From: Neochlamydia sp. AcF84
GTDB lineage: Bacteria; Chlamydiota; Chlamydiia; Chlamydiales; Parachlamydiaceae
Length of the DNA stretch: 63,140 nucleotides
Direction: 5' to 3'
Assembly (NCBI RefSeq): GCF_011087585.1
Contig: NZ_VJOT01000074.1
Coordinates: 1-63,140 of the forward strand
In this document: positions 36,313 to 45,985 of the stretch, in pieces
How positions within the stretch are numbered: position 1 is the first letter of the stretch
Layout: every line of letters begins with the position of its first letter
The notes under the pieces: model-generated
Told to the model about the DNA's origin: nothing
The model's input: the letters and a program-made list of their open reading frames with translations, nothing else
Database searches by the model: none
Program-made: the position numbers and the translations under genes

Positions 36313-39078
36313 TCACCTTTCTAAAATTAAGCCGGCAGGTAATTTCTCACCAAAAACCTGCTCTTGCTCTTGTAGGGTTAAAGTAGCAGGTTGGGTCAAC
36401 ATTCTCTGCAAATGCTCATGCTGAGGAAGAAGAGAAAAAGCATTCAAAATATTATCTAGAGTAGCTTGCGAAAGATCTACTTCGCGATGAGCCGTTTTCC
36501 TAGCTAATTGACCTAGAAGATGAGCTAATTGATCGTGAGGAGAAAGCTTAAGTAAGGACTCAATCCATTTAGAGCACTCCTCGCTGGAGACTACATAAGC
36601 TAGAGATCCATAGATTAAATGACGGGCTCCAATACGGCCCAAAGCCCAATAATCTGCAGCCACTGCTTCGCCAGCGCAAATGCGGGTGAGAATAGCTACT
36701 CCTATTTTTCTTTTTAAGGCCAGATCAAGCCATTCAAATGAAGCTAAAGTTCTTATTTTTTCTGAATAAGAATAGATATCATTTTTACTTTTAAGAATAA
36801 TTTTAGAAGCCTTATTAAGTAATAGGGTGGCTAAAATATCATTAGCTAGCTGAATTTGCTGTCCTCTATTTAAGCCCCCCGCTATGCGGCGATAACAGAT
36901 CCACTGCTGAATGAAGCATTCAAAAGACTTGGCTAACTTAAAATCTCCTAAAATAATTTTCCATAATTCTTTGATGCGAAAATCATCCAAAGGATAGCCA
37001 AAGCCAGGCCGCAGAAAAAAACCTATCATATTCCACCAGCGCGGTTCGAGATCCGCAGAAGTTTTACGTTGATCTGCTAAGCTTAACAAGGTATCAAACA
37101 ATCCTCTCAACAGGCTTAAAGGCCAGTCTAGGCGTGGTCTACCTAAATAATTCTCCATTTTTTCCATCATTTTTTCTGCTTTACCTGAGCTTGTAAATAT
37201 TTCGCGAAGATACTCCTGCGATGACTTTAAATAGGAGGAATCAAAACTTTCATCCTGGCGTTGCGACTCTAAAGAGGAAACATTATTTTCTTGACCTGAT
37301 GCCTGCCGTACTTGAAATTCTAAAGGCCAGCGATGCCCGGTTGTTAGCGATTGCAACCATAGTTCTAATGTTCCGATAGCTGTCAGCTTTATATGAAGCT
37401 TTACAGGTATATTATCTAAGACACTTTCAGAAAGCTGTTTTTTTCCTAAACGTAAGATGGTATGAATGGCAGGCATAGCCTGCAGTTCTTGATTATCGAT
37501 CTCTATTATATCTCCTTTTTGGTCATCTAAACGAACTTGAGAAGTATATAAGCTAAACGAGACGGGTACATTGGGCCGCAAGGAAAAGGTATGTTCACAT
37601 TGATAACTTGCCCCTTCTTCAGCGCCTCGTGGCAAAAGGGTCAAAGCTTGGTGTGAAACTGTACCCTCGAATTTTTTAACATCAATTCCTAGATAGTAGG
37701 TTTTAGGTATTCCACTAGCTATTCTTACTCCATAGCCTCGACGTACTTTTCCATAGTAAGCGGCTCCTCGGGCCACAGCTATGTCAAGACCTACACTTTC
37801 CAAAATTTTTGTCTGTGAACCCGAGTACCATCTTTCCAACGAGTGTATAAGAGCTTGCTGAAAAATAGTAGGCTTCATAGAGCCCCCATTAAAAAGAATG
37901 TAGTCAGGAGCTTTTTGAACCTGCGAGCGCTTTAAGAACGTAGCTAAATGTTTGGTGATAGAAGGCTCTTCTTCGTAGGGAAGGCCTACCATCCGAAATC
38001 CTGTAGATCTGCGTAATTGAAGAGCTTCTTCAAAAGAATATTGTGCAAAAAACCCATTCAACAATAAATGAGCCACTTCTTGGCATTTAACCTGGATAGA
38101 TAAGCTTCCTTTAACTACTGCAGAACCTGAGCCTTGCAACAAAGCTGTAAAATGGTCGGTAGCAGATGCCGCATTTTCTAGCAAAGCTTCCTTAGCAGCC
38201 CGAGCTTGATGTTTCAACTGCAGCCATTGAACAAGCTGAAAATCTCTTTTTCCATACTCATGAGATAACCTTTCTTCAAGATAGTGAGCAAGAGCAATAT
38301 CCATATTATCACCCCCTAATAACAGGTGATCGCCTACAGCTCTACGGTTTAAAGTTAGCTCGCTTTTTCCTTGCTGCACTTCTATTAAACTAAAATCCGT
38401 CGTGCCGCCCCCTACATCACAAACAAGAATAGTTTGTCCTGCCCGCATCTGTTGCTGCCATTGATTTTCATGTAAAGAGATCCAACTATAAAAAGCTGCT
38501 TGGGGTTCTTCAAGTAAGGTTAAATGAATAAATCCTGCCATCTTAGCAGCCTCAACAGTTAAACGCCTTGCCACTTCATCAAAAGAAGCTGGAACTGTCA
38601 GAACAATCTCTTGTTGTTCAAACTCTGCCTCAGGATTTGATTTAGCTATAAGGTAGTTCCAAGCATAACGAATATGGTTCAGATAATGCGCTGTGGCCTC
38701 CAAAGGGCTGATTTTTCGATCCGCTTCACTAGCTTCAGGGGGAAGGGTTTTATCATTTCTATTAGTAGCTGAATAGCTTAGCCAGCTTTTAGCTGACTGA
38801 ACAAGCCGCGTAGGGACCCTAGCTCCGTGTGAATGGGCAAAAGAGCCTACAAATGTATCGTTATTTTTTTTCCAAGGCAAATCTAAAGCTGCTCCTTGCC
38901 ACTCCAGGGGAGCTGAAAGATATACAAAAGAGGGCAAGGTATGGCGTAGTCCTATATGACTGGGCCCTAGAAGCTGAGGTACCGCAAAAGATTGAATGGA
39001 AGCTTTGGGATGTTGAGTATCCACATACGAAATGCAACTATTTGTCGTTCCTAGATCAATTCCAATAATATATCTCAT
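36313..39078 (-). CDS. large Hsp70-family protein with DUF3731-like C-terminus
   Basis: A 921-residue protein. The N-terminal half is an actin-like Hsp70 ATPase domain: phosphate-1 motif IIGIDLGTTNSCISY at the start, EIVLTVPASFDEVARR, the phosphate-2 motif CDVGGGTTDFSL, and the adenosine motif FNGGSMKP. A beta-sandwich-like segment (TLLPRGAEEGASYQ onward) follows, then a helical C-terminal region (~640-910) as in the DUF3731-containing Hsp70 relatives. It is longer than DnaK (about 640) and is not the housekeeping DnaK. No dnaJ or grpE is nearby. It is probably a cytoplasmic chaperone for specialised clients. The substrate is unknown. Confidence 0.85.
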   Translation of the reverse strand: MRYIIGIDLGTTNSCISYVDTQHPKASIQSFAVPQLLGPSHIGLRHTLPSFVYLSAPLEWQGAALDLPWKKNNDTFVGSFAHSHGARVPTRLVQSAKSWLSYSATNRNDKTLPPEASEADRKISPLEATAHYLNHIRYAWNYLIAKSNPEAEFEQQEIVLTVPASFDEVARRLTVEAAKMAGFIHLTLLEEPQAAFYSWISLHENQWQQQMRAGQTILVCDVGGGTTDFSLIEVQQGKSELTLNRRAVGDHLLLGGDNMDIALAHYLEERLSHEYGKRDFQLVQWLQLKHQARAAKEALLENAASATDHFTALLQGSGSAVVKGSLSIQVKCQEVAHLLLNGFFAQYSFEEALQLRRSTGFRMVGLPYEEEPSITKHLATFLKRSQVQKAPDYILFNGGSMKPTIFQQALIHSLERWYSGSQTKILESVGLDIAVARGAAYYGKVRRGYGVRIASGIPKTYYLGIDVKKFEGTVSHQALTLLPRGAEEGASYQCEHTFSLRPNVPVSFSLYTSQVRLDDQKGDIIEIDNQELQAMPAIHTILRLGKKQLSESVLDNIPVKLHIKLTAIGTLELWLQSLTTGHRWPLEFQVRQASGQENNVSSLESQRQDESFDSSYLKSSQEYLREIFTSSGKAEKMMEKMENYLGRPRLDWPLSLLRGLFDTLLSLADQRKTSADLEPRWWNMIGFFLRPGFGYPLDDFRIKELWKIILGDFKLAKSFECFIQQWICYRRIAGGLNRGQQIQLANDILATLLLNKASKIILKSKNDIYSYSEKIRTLASFEWLDLALKRKIGVAILTRICAGEAVAADYWALGRIGARHLIYGSLAYVVSSEECSKWIESLLKLSPHDQLAHLLGQLARKTAHREVDLSQATLDNILNAFSLLPQHEHLQRMLTQPATLTLQEQEQVFGEKLPAGLILER

Positions 39079-40379
39079 CTCTTATTTCTCCCGTTTAGAG
39101 CTAAAGCTTTCAAAAACACCTTAAAAAAAAGACAGATTAAGTGAAGCCTCAATTGCCGCCACCCCTGGCATTAGCAACTTAGCTATGGCATATGTATAGA
39201 CTCCTAGCTATCTCTTAAGTTTTAATTAAAAATGGCTTACAACCTTTTATTAGCCTTTTAAATATAATGTTCCTGTTTGCCTGAATTAATAGCGATAGAG
39301 AGCTATAAAGCGTAAGGGCATCTCTTATAACCTAACGATTATTAATAAATCCTTGCAAATAGCCTTCATCTATGTGAAACTAGCATGTAAGGCAAGGAAC
39401 AGAAGTTTTAATAAAATCTATAGATTTTATTAAAACCACCTGATTACTTTCTAGTGAAGAGCCATTTTAGATAGCAACAGAATTTAGACTTAATTTAAAA
39501 AACATTATGCCAAATAATAGTCAGGCAGCTTCTTTATTTAGTATGATCTATTAATTCTTTAATCGCTAACTAGGTAGATCAGAGTATGTTTAAGGAGACC
39601 TTATAATGCCCAAACTAAAGAAAAAGTAGCTTATAATCTTTACCCATCCCGATTATTGAATGGGTTTAATCGCTCTTCAAAACTTTTAGCTGTTTAATTT
39701 AAAAGGAGCTTCACTCGAATTGTTTGCCCGTCCAATAATATCCGAGCTACTTTATATCCTGCTTTAGCCCAAGCCAGCTCCCCACTGCAAGGCTCACCAA
39801 GCTTATAGCATCCTATATTTCTTAAGAAATTTTACATTTTCTTTAGTACATTTGCAAATTGTAATTGAGAATTTTCTCTAACTTGGAACTTTTTTAGTAT
39901 GAAGATAGTTAGACAAGCTATTTTAGTAAGAGAAATACCAAAGAAAACATATAACGATTCATTCCATTGACCCGCCTTTCAGGACATGGTAAAAAGCAGA
40001 ATGGCAATTTATGCAAGAAAAAAATTAAGAATTCCATTGCAGTTATTTCCTCTAACTTGCCCGCAAAAATACCTCTTAATGGATAAAAGTCGGTTTATTT
40101 AACACGCCTACATTGTTTTTCATATAATTTTCGCTTATTTCTATAGAGCAGGAAAAGGGCCAATTTTAAGCCATTTACAAGTAGGAAAGTATACAAGTTG
40201 AGTGATAAGCTTTTAGAAGAGGGAATAAATAGACTCCTAATTTAAGCTACTAACTAAAGGCTTTCCCTTAAAAAGGCCTTAATTATAATAATTTGTTGGT
40301 ATGGTTTGCATTTTATCTGGTTATTTAAGCCCTATCTTTATATAATAAAGTCAATTTTCTTTAATTAGTGAGAAAAACT
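39079..40379. other. 1.3-kb gene-poor region
   Basis: No intact gene. It contains a perfect 32-bp palindrome (39405-39436, annotated separately). It also has an orphan start with a strong ribosome binding site (AAGGAGA before ATG at 39606) that stops after seven codons, and a 23-codon frame starting near 39899. The pattern suggests decayed genes. A TATAAT box at 40341-40346 may serve the downstream gene, although the matching -35 is poor. Confidence 0.4.
39405..39436. repeat. perfect 32-bp AT-rich palindrome
   Basis: The 16 bases GTTTTAATAAAATCTA (39405-39420) are followed directly by their exact reverse complement (39421-39436). It can act as a dyad protein-binding site or as a cruciform/terminator stem with T-rich arms in both directions. 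No gene ends directly at it. Confidence 0.85.
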
Positions 40380-42959
40380 ATGACACCTGCCAATGCTTTT
40401 AAAACATCCCCCTCTAGAAAATCTGAGAAAATGGAGGATTTAGATGGTGTGACACTCGACTTAAAGGATCAAGGCTCACCGTCCATTGTAAGAAAAGATT
40501 CAGCGGGCAGATCTTACACCATCTACACTGAAAATATTTACCATTCTAGTTATGCTTGGCGAGTAAAAAAGGGCTTAATAGCCTTGGCTGCTACCATTTT
40601 TTCTGGCGGATTAGCCTTGATATCAAAAAGTATAAGAACGCTTTGGAACGAATGTATAAGCGGCATCGAAACTAAGCAGATTAAAGTTTTGACCAGGTTA
40701 AATTCAACCGATGAGAAAACCAAAAATATAGGCAGTAACAAATTTTCTTCCCAGACTCTACCTAGGCAAAAGCTTTCTTCAGCTAAAAAAGAGGAGATAA
40801 ATCCTTTTCTCCCTTTTTCTTCTCAAACCTCTTACTCTTTAGAAAAGGAAAAGCTTCCCTCTCTATCTACTCCACAAACTCTACTTAAGAGAAGTACCTC
40901 AACACCTAAGTCTGCTCTTTTACCTCAAAGCCAATCTCTACTTTTTCAACTCTTTTTTCCTTCTGCTGAGGAAATTGAAAGCTTAAATACAAAAGTGATC
41001 CCCTCTATTCTTACCTTAGAGCCAAAAGAGGCACAGCTAAATCAGCCAGGTAATCTTTTTACAGAAAGGCATGATCACTATCATAATCGGATAAAGAGTG
41101 TCATGAAGCAACCGTTGCATACATGGCTCGAAAGAGAAGAACATGAAAGGCGACAAATTACAGGCTTACAAAAAGAGAGCTTGCTTAGTTTTCAGAAGCG
41201 TATTGAGGATAGGTTTAATCAGCTTAATCAATCTTTTCAGTTGCTACCTCGTTTTCAACGATTAGCAAAAAATCCTTTGCTCAAGGAGCTGAAAATTAAA
41301 GACCTCGAAGCTGCATGGGAGGAGTCAGCTCTTAAAATTTTTCTGCTAGATGAAGAAGAAGTGTCTAGCATGAGTATGGACGCTATCAACAAATTATCTA
41401 CCAGGCAGGCAAAGTTTTTAGGTCAGCAAGCCACGATGTTAAAAAAGCAAAAGCTTGGCCTAGCTATTAATTCCGTTGAGACTTTAAAAAAATTGACTTT
41501 GAGAGATTTACGCCAAGTAAATATAAGTTCTCTTGAGCTTTTGGTAAAGCATTTATCAAGCAATTTAATTGAATGCTTAACTGAAGAGCAAAAGTTAGGC
41601 CTTCATATCGATCTTTTAAGTGCTAAGCAGTTTAGACTTATTTACAAAAATGAAAGAAGAATTAAAACTTTATCTGCTAACGCTATATTGGTTGGCTTAA
41701 ATAAGGGCTTATTTGATGGAAAAATTAGTAGGCTAATCTCTTCTGCGCAAGTGAGAAATATAGACTTTACGCAAGTGAATCTCGATGAGCAAGAGCATAA
41801 TCAAATGATCCTCAATACGATCATCGATACAATTATCAAGAAAGATAAGAACTTACAAAGCCTTCAGCAGGCTAGCCTTTTATACTTATTGCCTTTCCTC
41901 AACCCTGTTTATCTTTATTATTTAACACCCGAGCAAATTCAAGCGATAGACTTTAAAAATGAGAAAATTACACAGGAGATGGTCAGCGGGATAATAGGAT
42001 GGAAGGGATGGCAGCAAATAAATTTACCAAGCCACCTTCATTTTTTTACAACTCAGCAAATTATCAACTGTTTACAAAGAAATCTATTCAATTCTGCAGC
42101 TTTAAGCTCTATCTTAGGAAAGCAAGTAGAACTCTTAGATTTTACGCAATTGGATTTATATCAACCTAAGCAGGATCCCCTTATTTTTGAATGCCTTAAT
42201 ACAATTGTAGGTAGTCTCACTAGGCAAGACTCTAGTTTAAAAAGCCTCCAAGAATCCAGCTTTTTATACTTATTGCCTTTTTTAAACCCCATTTATCTTA
42301 ATTATTTGACTCAGCAACAGGTCCAGCGGATTGATTTTAAAGAAAAAAACATCACACAAGCTATGGTGGATGGAATCTTAGGAGAACTTCTACCAAATAA
42401 AAGAAAAAACACCCTAGAGTTTTTTGAACCCCAGCAAATCATCGACTGCCTACGAAGAGATTTGCTCAGCCCTAAAGCTGCACGTCTACTTTCTGCAGAA
42501 AAAATTAAGCAGATAGATTTCACCAAGATTGAGCTTCTTACGCTTTCTCCTGCTAGTAAGGCTGCTATCAATGTTTTTATGCATACCCTTATTGTAAAAG
42601 ATAAGAGTCTGCAAAACCTTGCGAAAAGTAGCCTTTTATATTTATTGCCGATTATCCCACTTTCCTTACTTAATTATCTTAGCCGTGAGCAAATCCAAGC
42701 GATTGATTTTAAAAAAGAGAGCATAACTCCAGAGATGTTAAAAGGAATTTTAGGGGCCGATTACACATCTAGGCCTATAAAAACTTTAGAGTTCTTTATG
42801 CCAGCACAAATTATAAACTGTTTAAAAAGAGATCTATTGGATATGCGATCAGCTTTCTCTTTAACTCCTCAAAAAATTGCTCAAATAAATTTAAAAGAAA
42901 TTGAACCTAAAACCGAAGTTATCCTAGCTCTTATTCGCCGCCATTCACCTAGAAGCTAA
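40380..42959 (+). CDS. large protein with three ~125-residue helical repeats, candidate effector
   Basis: About 859 residues, no recognised family. The N-terminal ~60 residues are Ser/Thr-rich and polar, followed by a hydrophobic stretch (GLIALAATIFSGGLALI). A Ser/Pro-rich linker leads to a helical, Leu/Gln-rich body. Three repeats start near residues 497, 626 and 748 (counted from a GTG at 40368). Each has LLYLLPFLNP, a YLTxxQxQxIDFK element, ITQxM and FFxPQQIIxCLxRxLL; a half unit precedes them near 431-472. The arrangement recalls leucine-rich solenoid effectors, but repeat identity is unknown. ATG at 40380 is preferred over the upstream GTG. The long leader and isolated location fit a secreted host-interaction protein (inference). 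Confidence 0.65.
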   Translation: MTPANAFKTSPSRKSEKMEDLDGVTLDLKDQGSPSIVRKDSAGRSYTIYTENIYHSSYAWRVKKGLIALAATIFSGGLALISKSIRTLWNECISGIETKQIKVLTRLNSTDEKTKNIGSNKFSSQTLPRQKLSSAKKEEINPFLPFSSQTSYSLEKEKLPSLSTPQTLLKRSTSTPKSALLPQSQSLLFQLFFPSAEEIESLNTKVIPSILTLEPKEAQLNQPGNLFTERHDHYHNRIKSVMKQPLHTWLEREEHERRQITGLQKESLLSFQKRIEDRFNQLNQSFQLLPRFQRLAKNPLLKELKIKDLEAAWEESALKIFLLDEEEVSSMSMDAINKLSTRQAKFLGQQATMLKKQKLGLAINSVETLKKLTLRDLRQVNISSLELLVKHLSSNLIECLTEEQKLGLHIDLLSAKQFRLIYKNERRIKTLSANAILVGLNKGLFDGKISRLISSAQVRNIDFTQVNLDEQEHNQMILNTIIDTIIKKDKNLQSLQQASLLYLLPFLNPVYLYYLTPEQIQAIDFKNEKITQEMVSGIIGWKGWQQINLPSHLHFFTTQQIINCLQRNLFNSAALSSILGKQVELLDFTQLDLYQPKQDPLIFECLNTIVGSLTRQDSSLKSLQESSFLYLLPFLNPIYLNYLTQQQVQRIDFKEKNITQAMVDGILGELLPNKRKNTLEFFEPQQIIDCLRRDLLSPKAARLLSAEKIKQIDFTKIELLTLSPASKAAINVFMHTLIVKDKSLQNLAKSSLLYLLPIIPLSLLNYLSREQIQAIDFKKESITPEMLKGILGADYTSRPIKTLEFFMPAQIINCLKRDLLDMRSAFSLTPQKIAQINLKEIEPKTEVILALIRRHSPRS

Positions 42960-43198
42960 AAAGGCTTAAAGTTTACCTAATAAGCTACCAATGGTTAGAA
43001 TGGAAGATGGTTTCTAAGTCTTAATATTGTTTCCTAAGATTAAAAAACATTTTTGCAATAAGGCTAGCAAGAGAGTTTAACTAAAAATTAGACACGCTTT
43101 TTGAATTTTTTAGATAAGCAGTCTGGCCCGCTTAAGTACCTGCAAGTTCCTCTATTTTACTTAAAAACTTCAGCTTTCTTTAATAATAGGGACCCTAG

Positions 43199-45880
43199 AT
43201 GAGAAAATTTTTTAGCAGTAAAGTTTCTTTTCCTCTAGCTTCCAAATTCTTTTTACGTTCCCCTATCCTCCCTGAAGAGAGTAGGCAAACTTTTTCTCTT
43301 TTAACCCCCTTTTTAAACATATCTTCTACAGAAGCCTTGCTAAAATTAAATACAACTCTTAAGGGATTAACCACACCTGACGCGGAAGCTAGGCTTGAGA
43401 AATATGGCCTAAATGAAATTAAAGGCGATAAGCAAGCTAATAGCTACTTTTTACTGCTAAAAAATTTTATTAATCCTTTTATCGCTTTGTTAGTATTGCT
43501 GGCAGGTATTTCTTTATTTTTAAATAATATAGACGCCGCCATTATTATTTCTGTGATGGTAGCTATCAGCGTGATGATAAGATTTTTCCAAGAGTGGCAA
43601 TCGAAAAAGACAGCAGAGAGGCTTAAGGCCATGGTAAGTACCCAAGCGACAGTGCTGCGGCGCCAAGGCTCTAATGATGAACCGCAACAGCAAGAGATAG
43701 ATATTAAGCTTTTAGTACCCGGAGATATTATCCATCTATCAGCGGGAGATATGGTACCCGCAGATGTGAGGTTACTCTCTGCCAAAGAATTATATGTGAG
43801 TCAATCAGCTCTATCAGGAGAATCTTTACCCGCCGAAAAAGAAGCTATTTCTCATCCTGCTAGGAATCCAGTAAATTTATGGGAAATGCCCCATGTTTGC
43901 TTCATGGGCACTCATGTTTTCAATGGAACTGCCCTAGCAGTTGTCCTAACAACGGGAGATCATACCTATCTTGGTGGAATGGCAAAAAGCATCACCCACT
44001 ATCGTCCCCTAACCGCTTTTGATAGAGAAATTAGTAAGGTCAGTTGGCTGCTCATCCAGCTAATGTGCATAGCAGTCCCCATAGTTTTTTTGTTGAATGG
44101 ATTTATTAAAGGAGATTGGCTGGAGTCCTTACTTTTTGCGTTATCAGTAGCCGTAGGTCTAACACCTGAAATGCTTCCTATGATTGTCACTGTTAATCTT
44201 GCTAAAGGCGCTGTAAGCATGTCTCATCAGCAGGTAATCGTCAAGCAGTTAAATGCCATCCAAAATTTTGGAGCTATGAATATCCTTTGTACAGATAAAA
44301 CTGGCACACTTACTCAAGATAAAGTCATTCTAGAAAGGCATTTAGATATCGAGGGAAATGATAATCAAGAAGTGTTGCTCTTTGGTTATTTAAACAGTTT
44401 TTATCAAACCGGTCTAAGGAATCTTCTAGACAAAGCTATTTTAGAACATAGCGAAATAGAAAGAACATTAGATTTACAAAACAATTATAGGAAAATAGAT
44501 GAAATTCCTTTTGATTTTGTGCGTAAAAGAATGTCTGTTATTCTAGAGAATAATGCACAAAAACATCTTTTAATCTGCAAAGGTGCCTTTGAAGAAATTT
44601 TAAGCCTATGTAGTGGGGTCAAAATAAAAGGTTCTACTCTTTCTTTGTCCCTCTCTCTCAAAAATGAAATAAATAGCTTAGCAAAGGAACTTTATCAAGA
44701 GGGCATGCTTATTTTAGCTGTAGCTTACAAATGTGTAGAGCCTACTGAAAGCAAGGAATATAAGGAAAGTGATGAAAAAGAGATGGTGCTCCTCGGTTTA
44801 TTAACTTTTCTTGATCCTCCTAAATCAACAGCGGCAGAAGCCATCACTCAATTACGCCGCCAAAATGTTCAGGTTAAAATTTTAACTGGAGATAATGAGT
44901 GGGTAACCCATCGAATTTGCCAATGGGTTAATCTTAAAGTTGAAAATTCTCTTACCGGTCATGAACTTGAAAAAATGAACGATAAAGAGCTTTCAAATGC
45001 AGTGGATCACACCACTCTCTTTACTAAATTAACGCCTCTTCAAAAATCTAGAGTAATTGCTTCTTTGAAATCTAATGGCCATACTGTAGGATATTTAGGA
45101 GATGGAATTAATGATGCTCCTGCCCTTTGCGAAGCAGATGTAGGGATTTCTGTTGATACAGCTGTCGATATCGCTAAAGAATCAGCTGATATCATCATGC
45201 TAGAAAAAAGTTTGCTTTTTTTAAACGCTGGGGTGGTTGAAGGACGTAAAACCTTTGGTAACATTCTCAAATACCTAAAGATGGCCCTAAGCGCAAATTT
45301 TGGAAATGTGTTTAGCATTCTAGGAGCTAGTGCTTTGTTTCCTTTTCTACCCATGTTACCTATTCAATTATTAATTCAAAATCTTTTGTATGAGATTTCA
45401 CAAGCTACCATACCGTGGGACCATGTGGATCAAGAGTTTTTAGCCTATCCTCATCGGTGGGAACCTAGAGGTATAGCTAAATTCATGATGGTGGTAGGGC
45501 CTATAAGTTCAATTTTTGACTATATAACTTTTGCCGTTATGTGGTTCATTTTTGCTGCCAATACGCCTGAGAAACAATCTATATTCCAAACGGGCTGGTT
45601 TATAGAAGGATTACTTTCCCAGACATTAATCGTGCACATGATTCGAACTCCCAAGATTCCTTTTATTCAAAGCATGGCCTCATGGCCGCTTACATTAACA
45701 ACATGGGTAACTATAGCTATAGGAATTTACCTTCCTTATTCATTTATAGGAGCAAGTATTGGATTGGCACCTTTGCCCTGGAGCTATTTTCCTTGGCTAT
45801 TAATCATTTTATTAGGATATTGCCTTTTAACCCAGCTAGTAAAAGTTTGGTTTATAAAAAAGTTTGGACGTTGGCTATAA
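43199..45880 (+). CDS. mgtA: MgtA/MgtB-type magnesium-transporting P-type ATPase
   Basis: An 893-residue P3B-type ATPase that drives Mg2+ import across the inner membrane. It shows the cation-ATPase N-terminal domain (GLTTPDAEARLEKYGLNEI), the A domain (SALSGESLPAEK, normally TGES), the phosphorylation site DKTGTLT with Asp366, ILTGDN, and GDGINDAPAL in the hinge. The C-terminal membrane part shows NLLYEISQATIPWDHVD, typical of MgtA. The length is normal. It is followed by a decayed IS element. No Mg-sensing leader was recognised in the short upstream region. Confidence 0.92.
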   Translation: MRKFFSSKVSFPLASKFFLRSPILPEESRQTFSLLTPFLNISSTEALLKLNTTLKGLTTPDAEARLEKYGLNEIKGDKQANSYFLLLKNFINPFIALLVLLAGISLFLNNIDAAIIISVMVAISVMIRFFQEWQSKKTAERLKAMVSTQATVLRRQGSNDEPQQQEIDIKLLVPGDIIHLSAGDMVPADVRLLSAKELYVSQSALSGESLPAEKEAISHPARNPVNLWEMPHVCFMGTHVFNGTALAVVLTTGDHTYLGGMAKSITHYRPLTAFDREISKVSWLLIQLMCIAVPIVFLLNGFIKGDWLESLLFALSVAVGLTPEMLPMIVTVNLAKGAVSMSHQQVIVKQLNAIQNFGAMNILCTDKTGTLTQDKVILERHLDIEGNDNQEVLLFGYLNSFYQTGLRNLLDKAILEHSEIERTLDLQNNYRKIDEIPFDFVRKRMSVILENNAQKHLLICKGAFEEILSLCSGVKIKGSTLSLSLSLKNEINSLAKELYQEGMLILAVAYKCVEPTESKEYKESDEKEMVLLGLLTFLDPPKSTAAEAITQLRRQNVQVKILTGDNEWVTHRICQWVNLKVENSLTGHELEKMNDKELSNAVDHTTLFTKLTPLQKSRVIASLKSNGHTVGYLGDGINDAPALCEADVGISVDTAVDIAKESADIIMLEKSLLFLNAGVVEGRKTFGNILKYLKMALSANFGNVFSILGASALFPFLPMLPIQLLIQNLLYEISQATIPWDHVDQEFLAYPHRWEPRGIAKFMMVVGPISSIFDYITFAVMWFIFAANTPEKQSIFQTGWFIEGLLSQTLIVHMIRTPKIPFIQSMASWPLTLTTWVTIAIGIYLPYSFIGASIGLAPLPWSYFPWLLIILLGYCLLTQLVKVWFIKKFGRWL

Positions 45881-45985
45881 AAGCTTTCCAGTGTGCTATG
45901 GGAAAACTATTAGCTTAATAGTTTGCTAATCACGCTTTAAGACAATAGCGTTTATTTATTGATGAGATTTGAAAAATTTAAGTCT

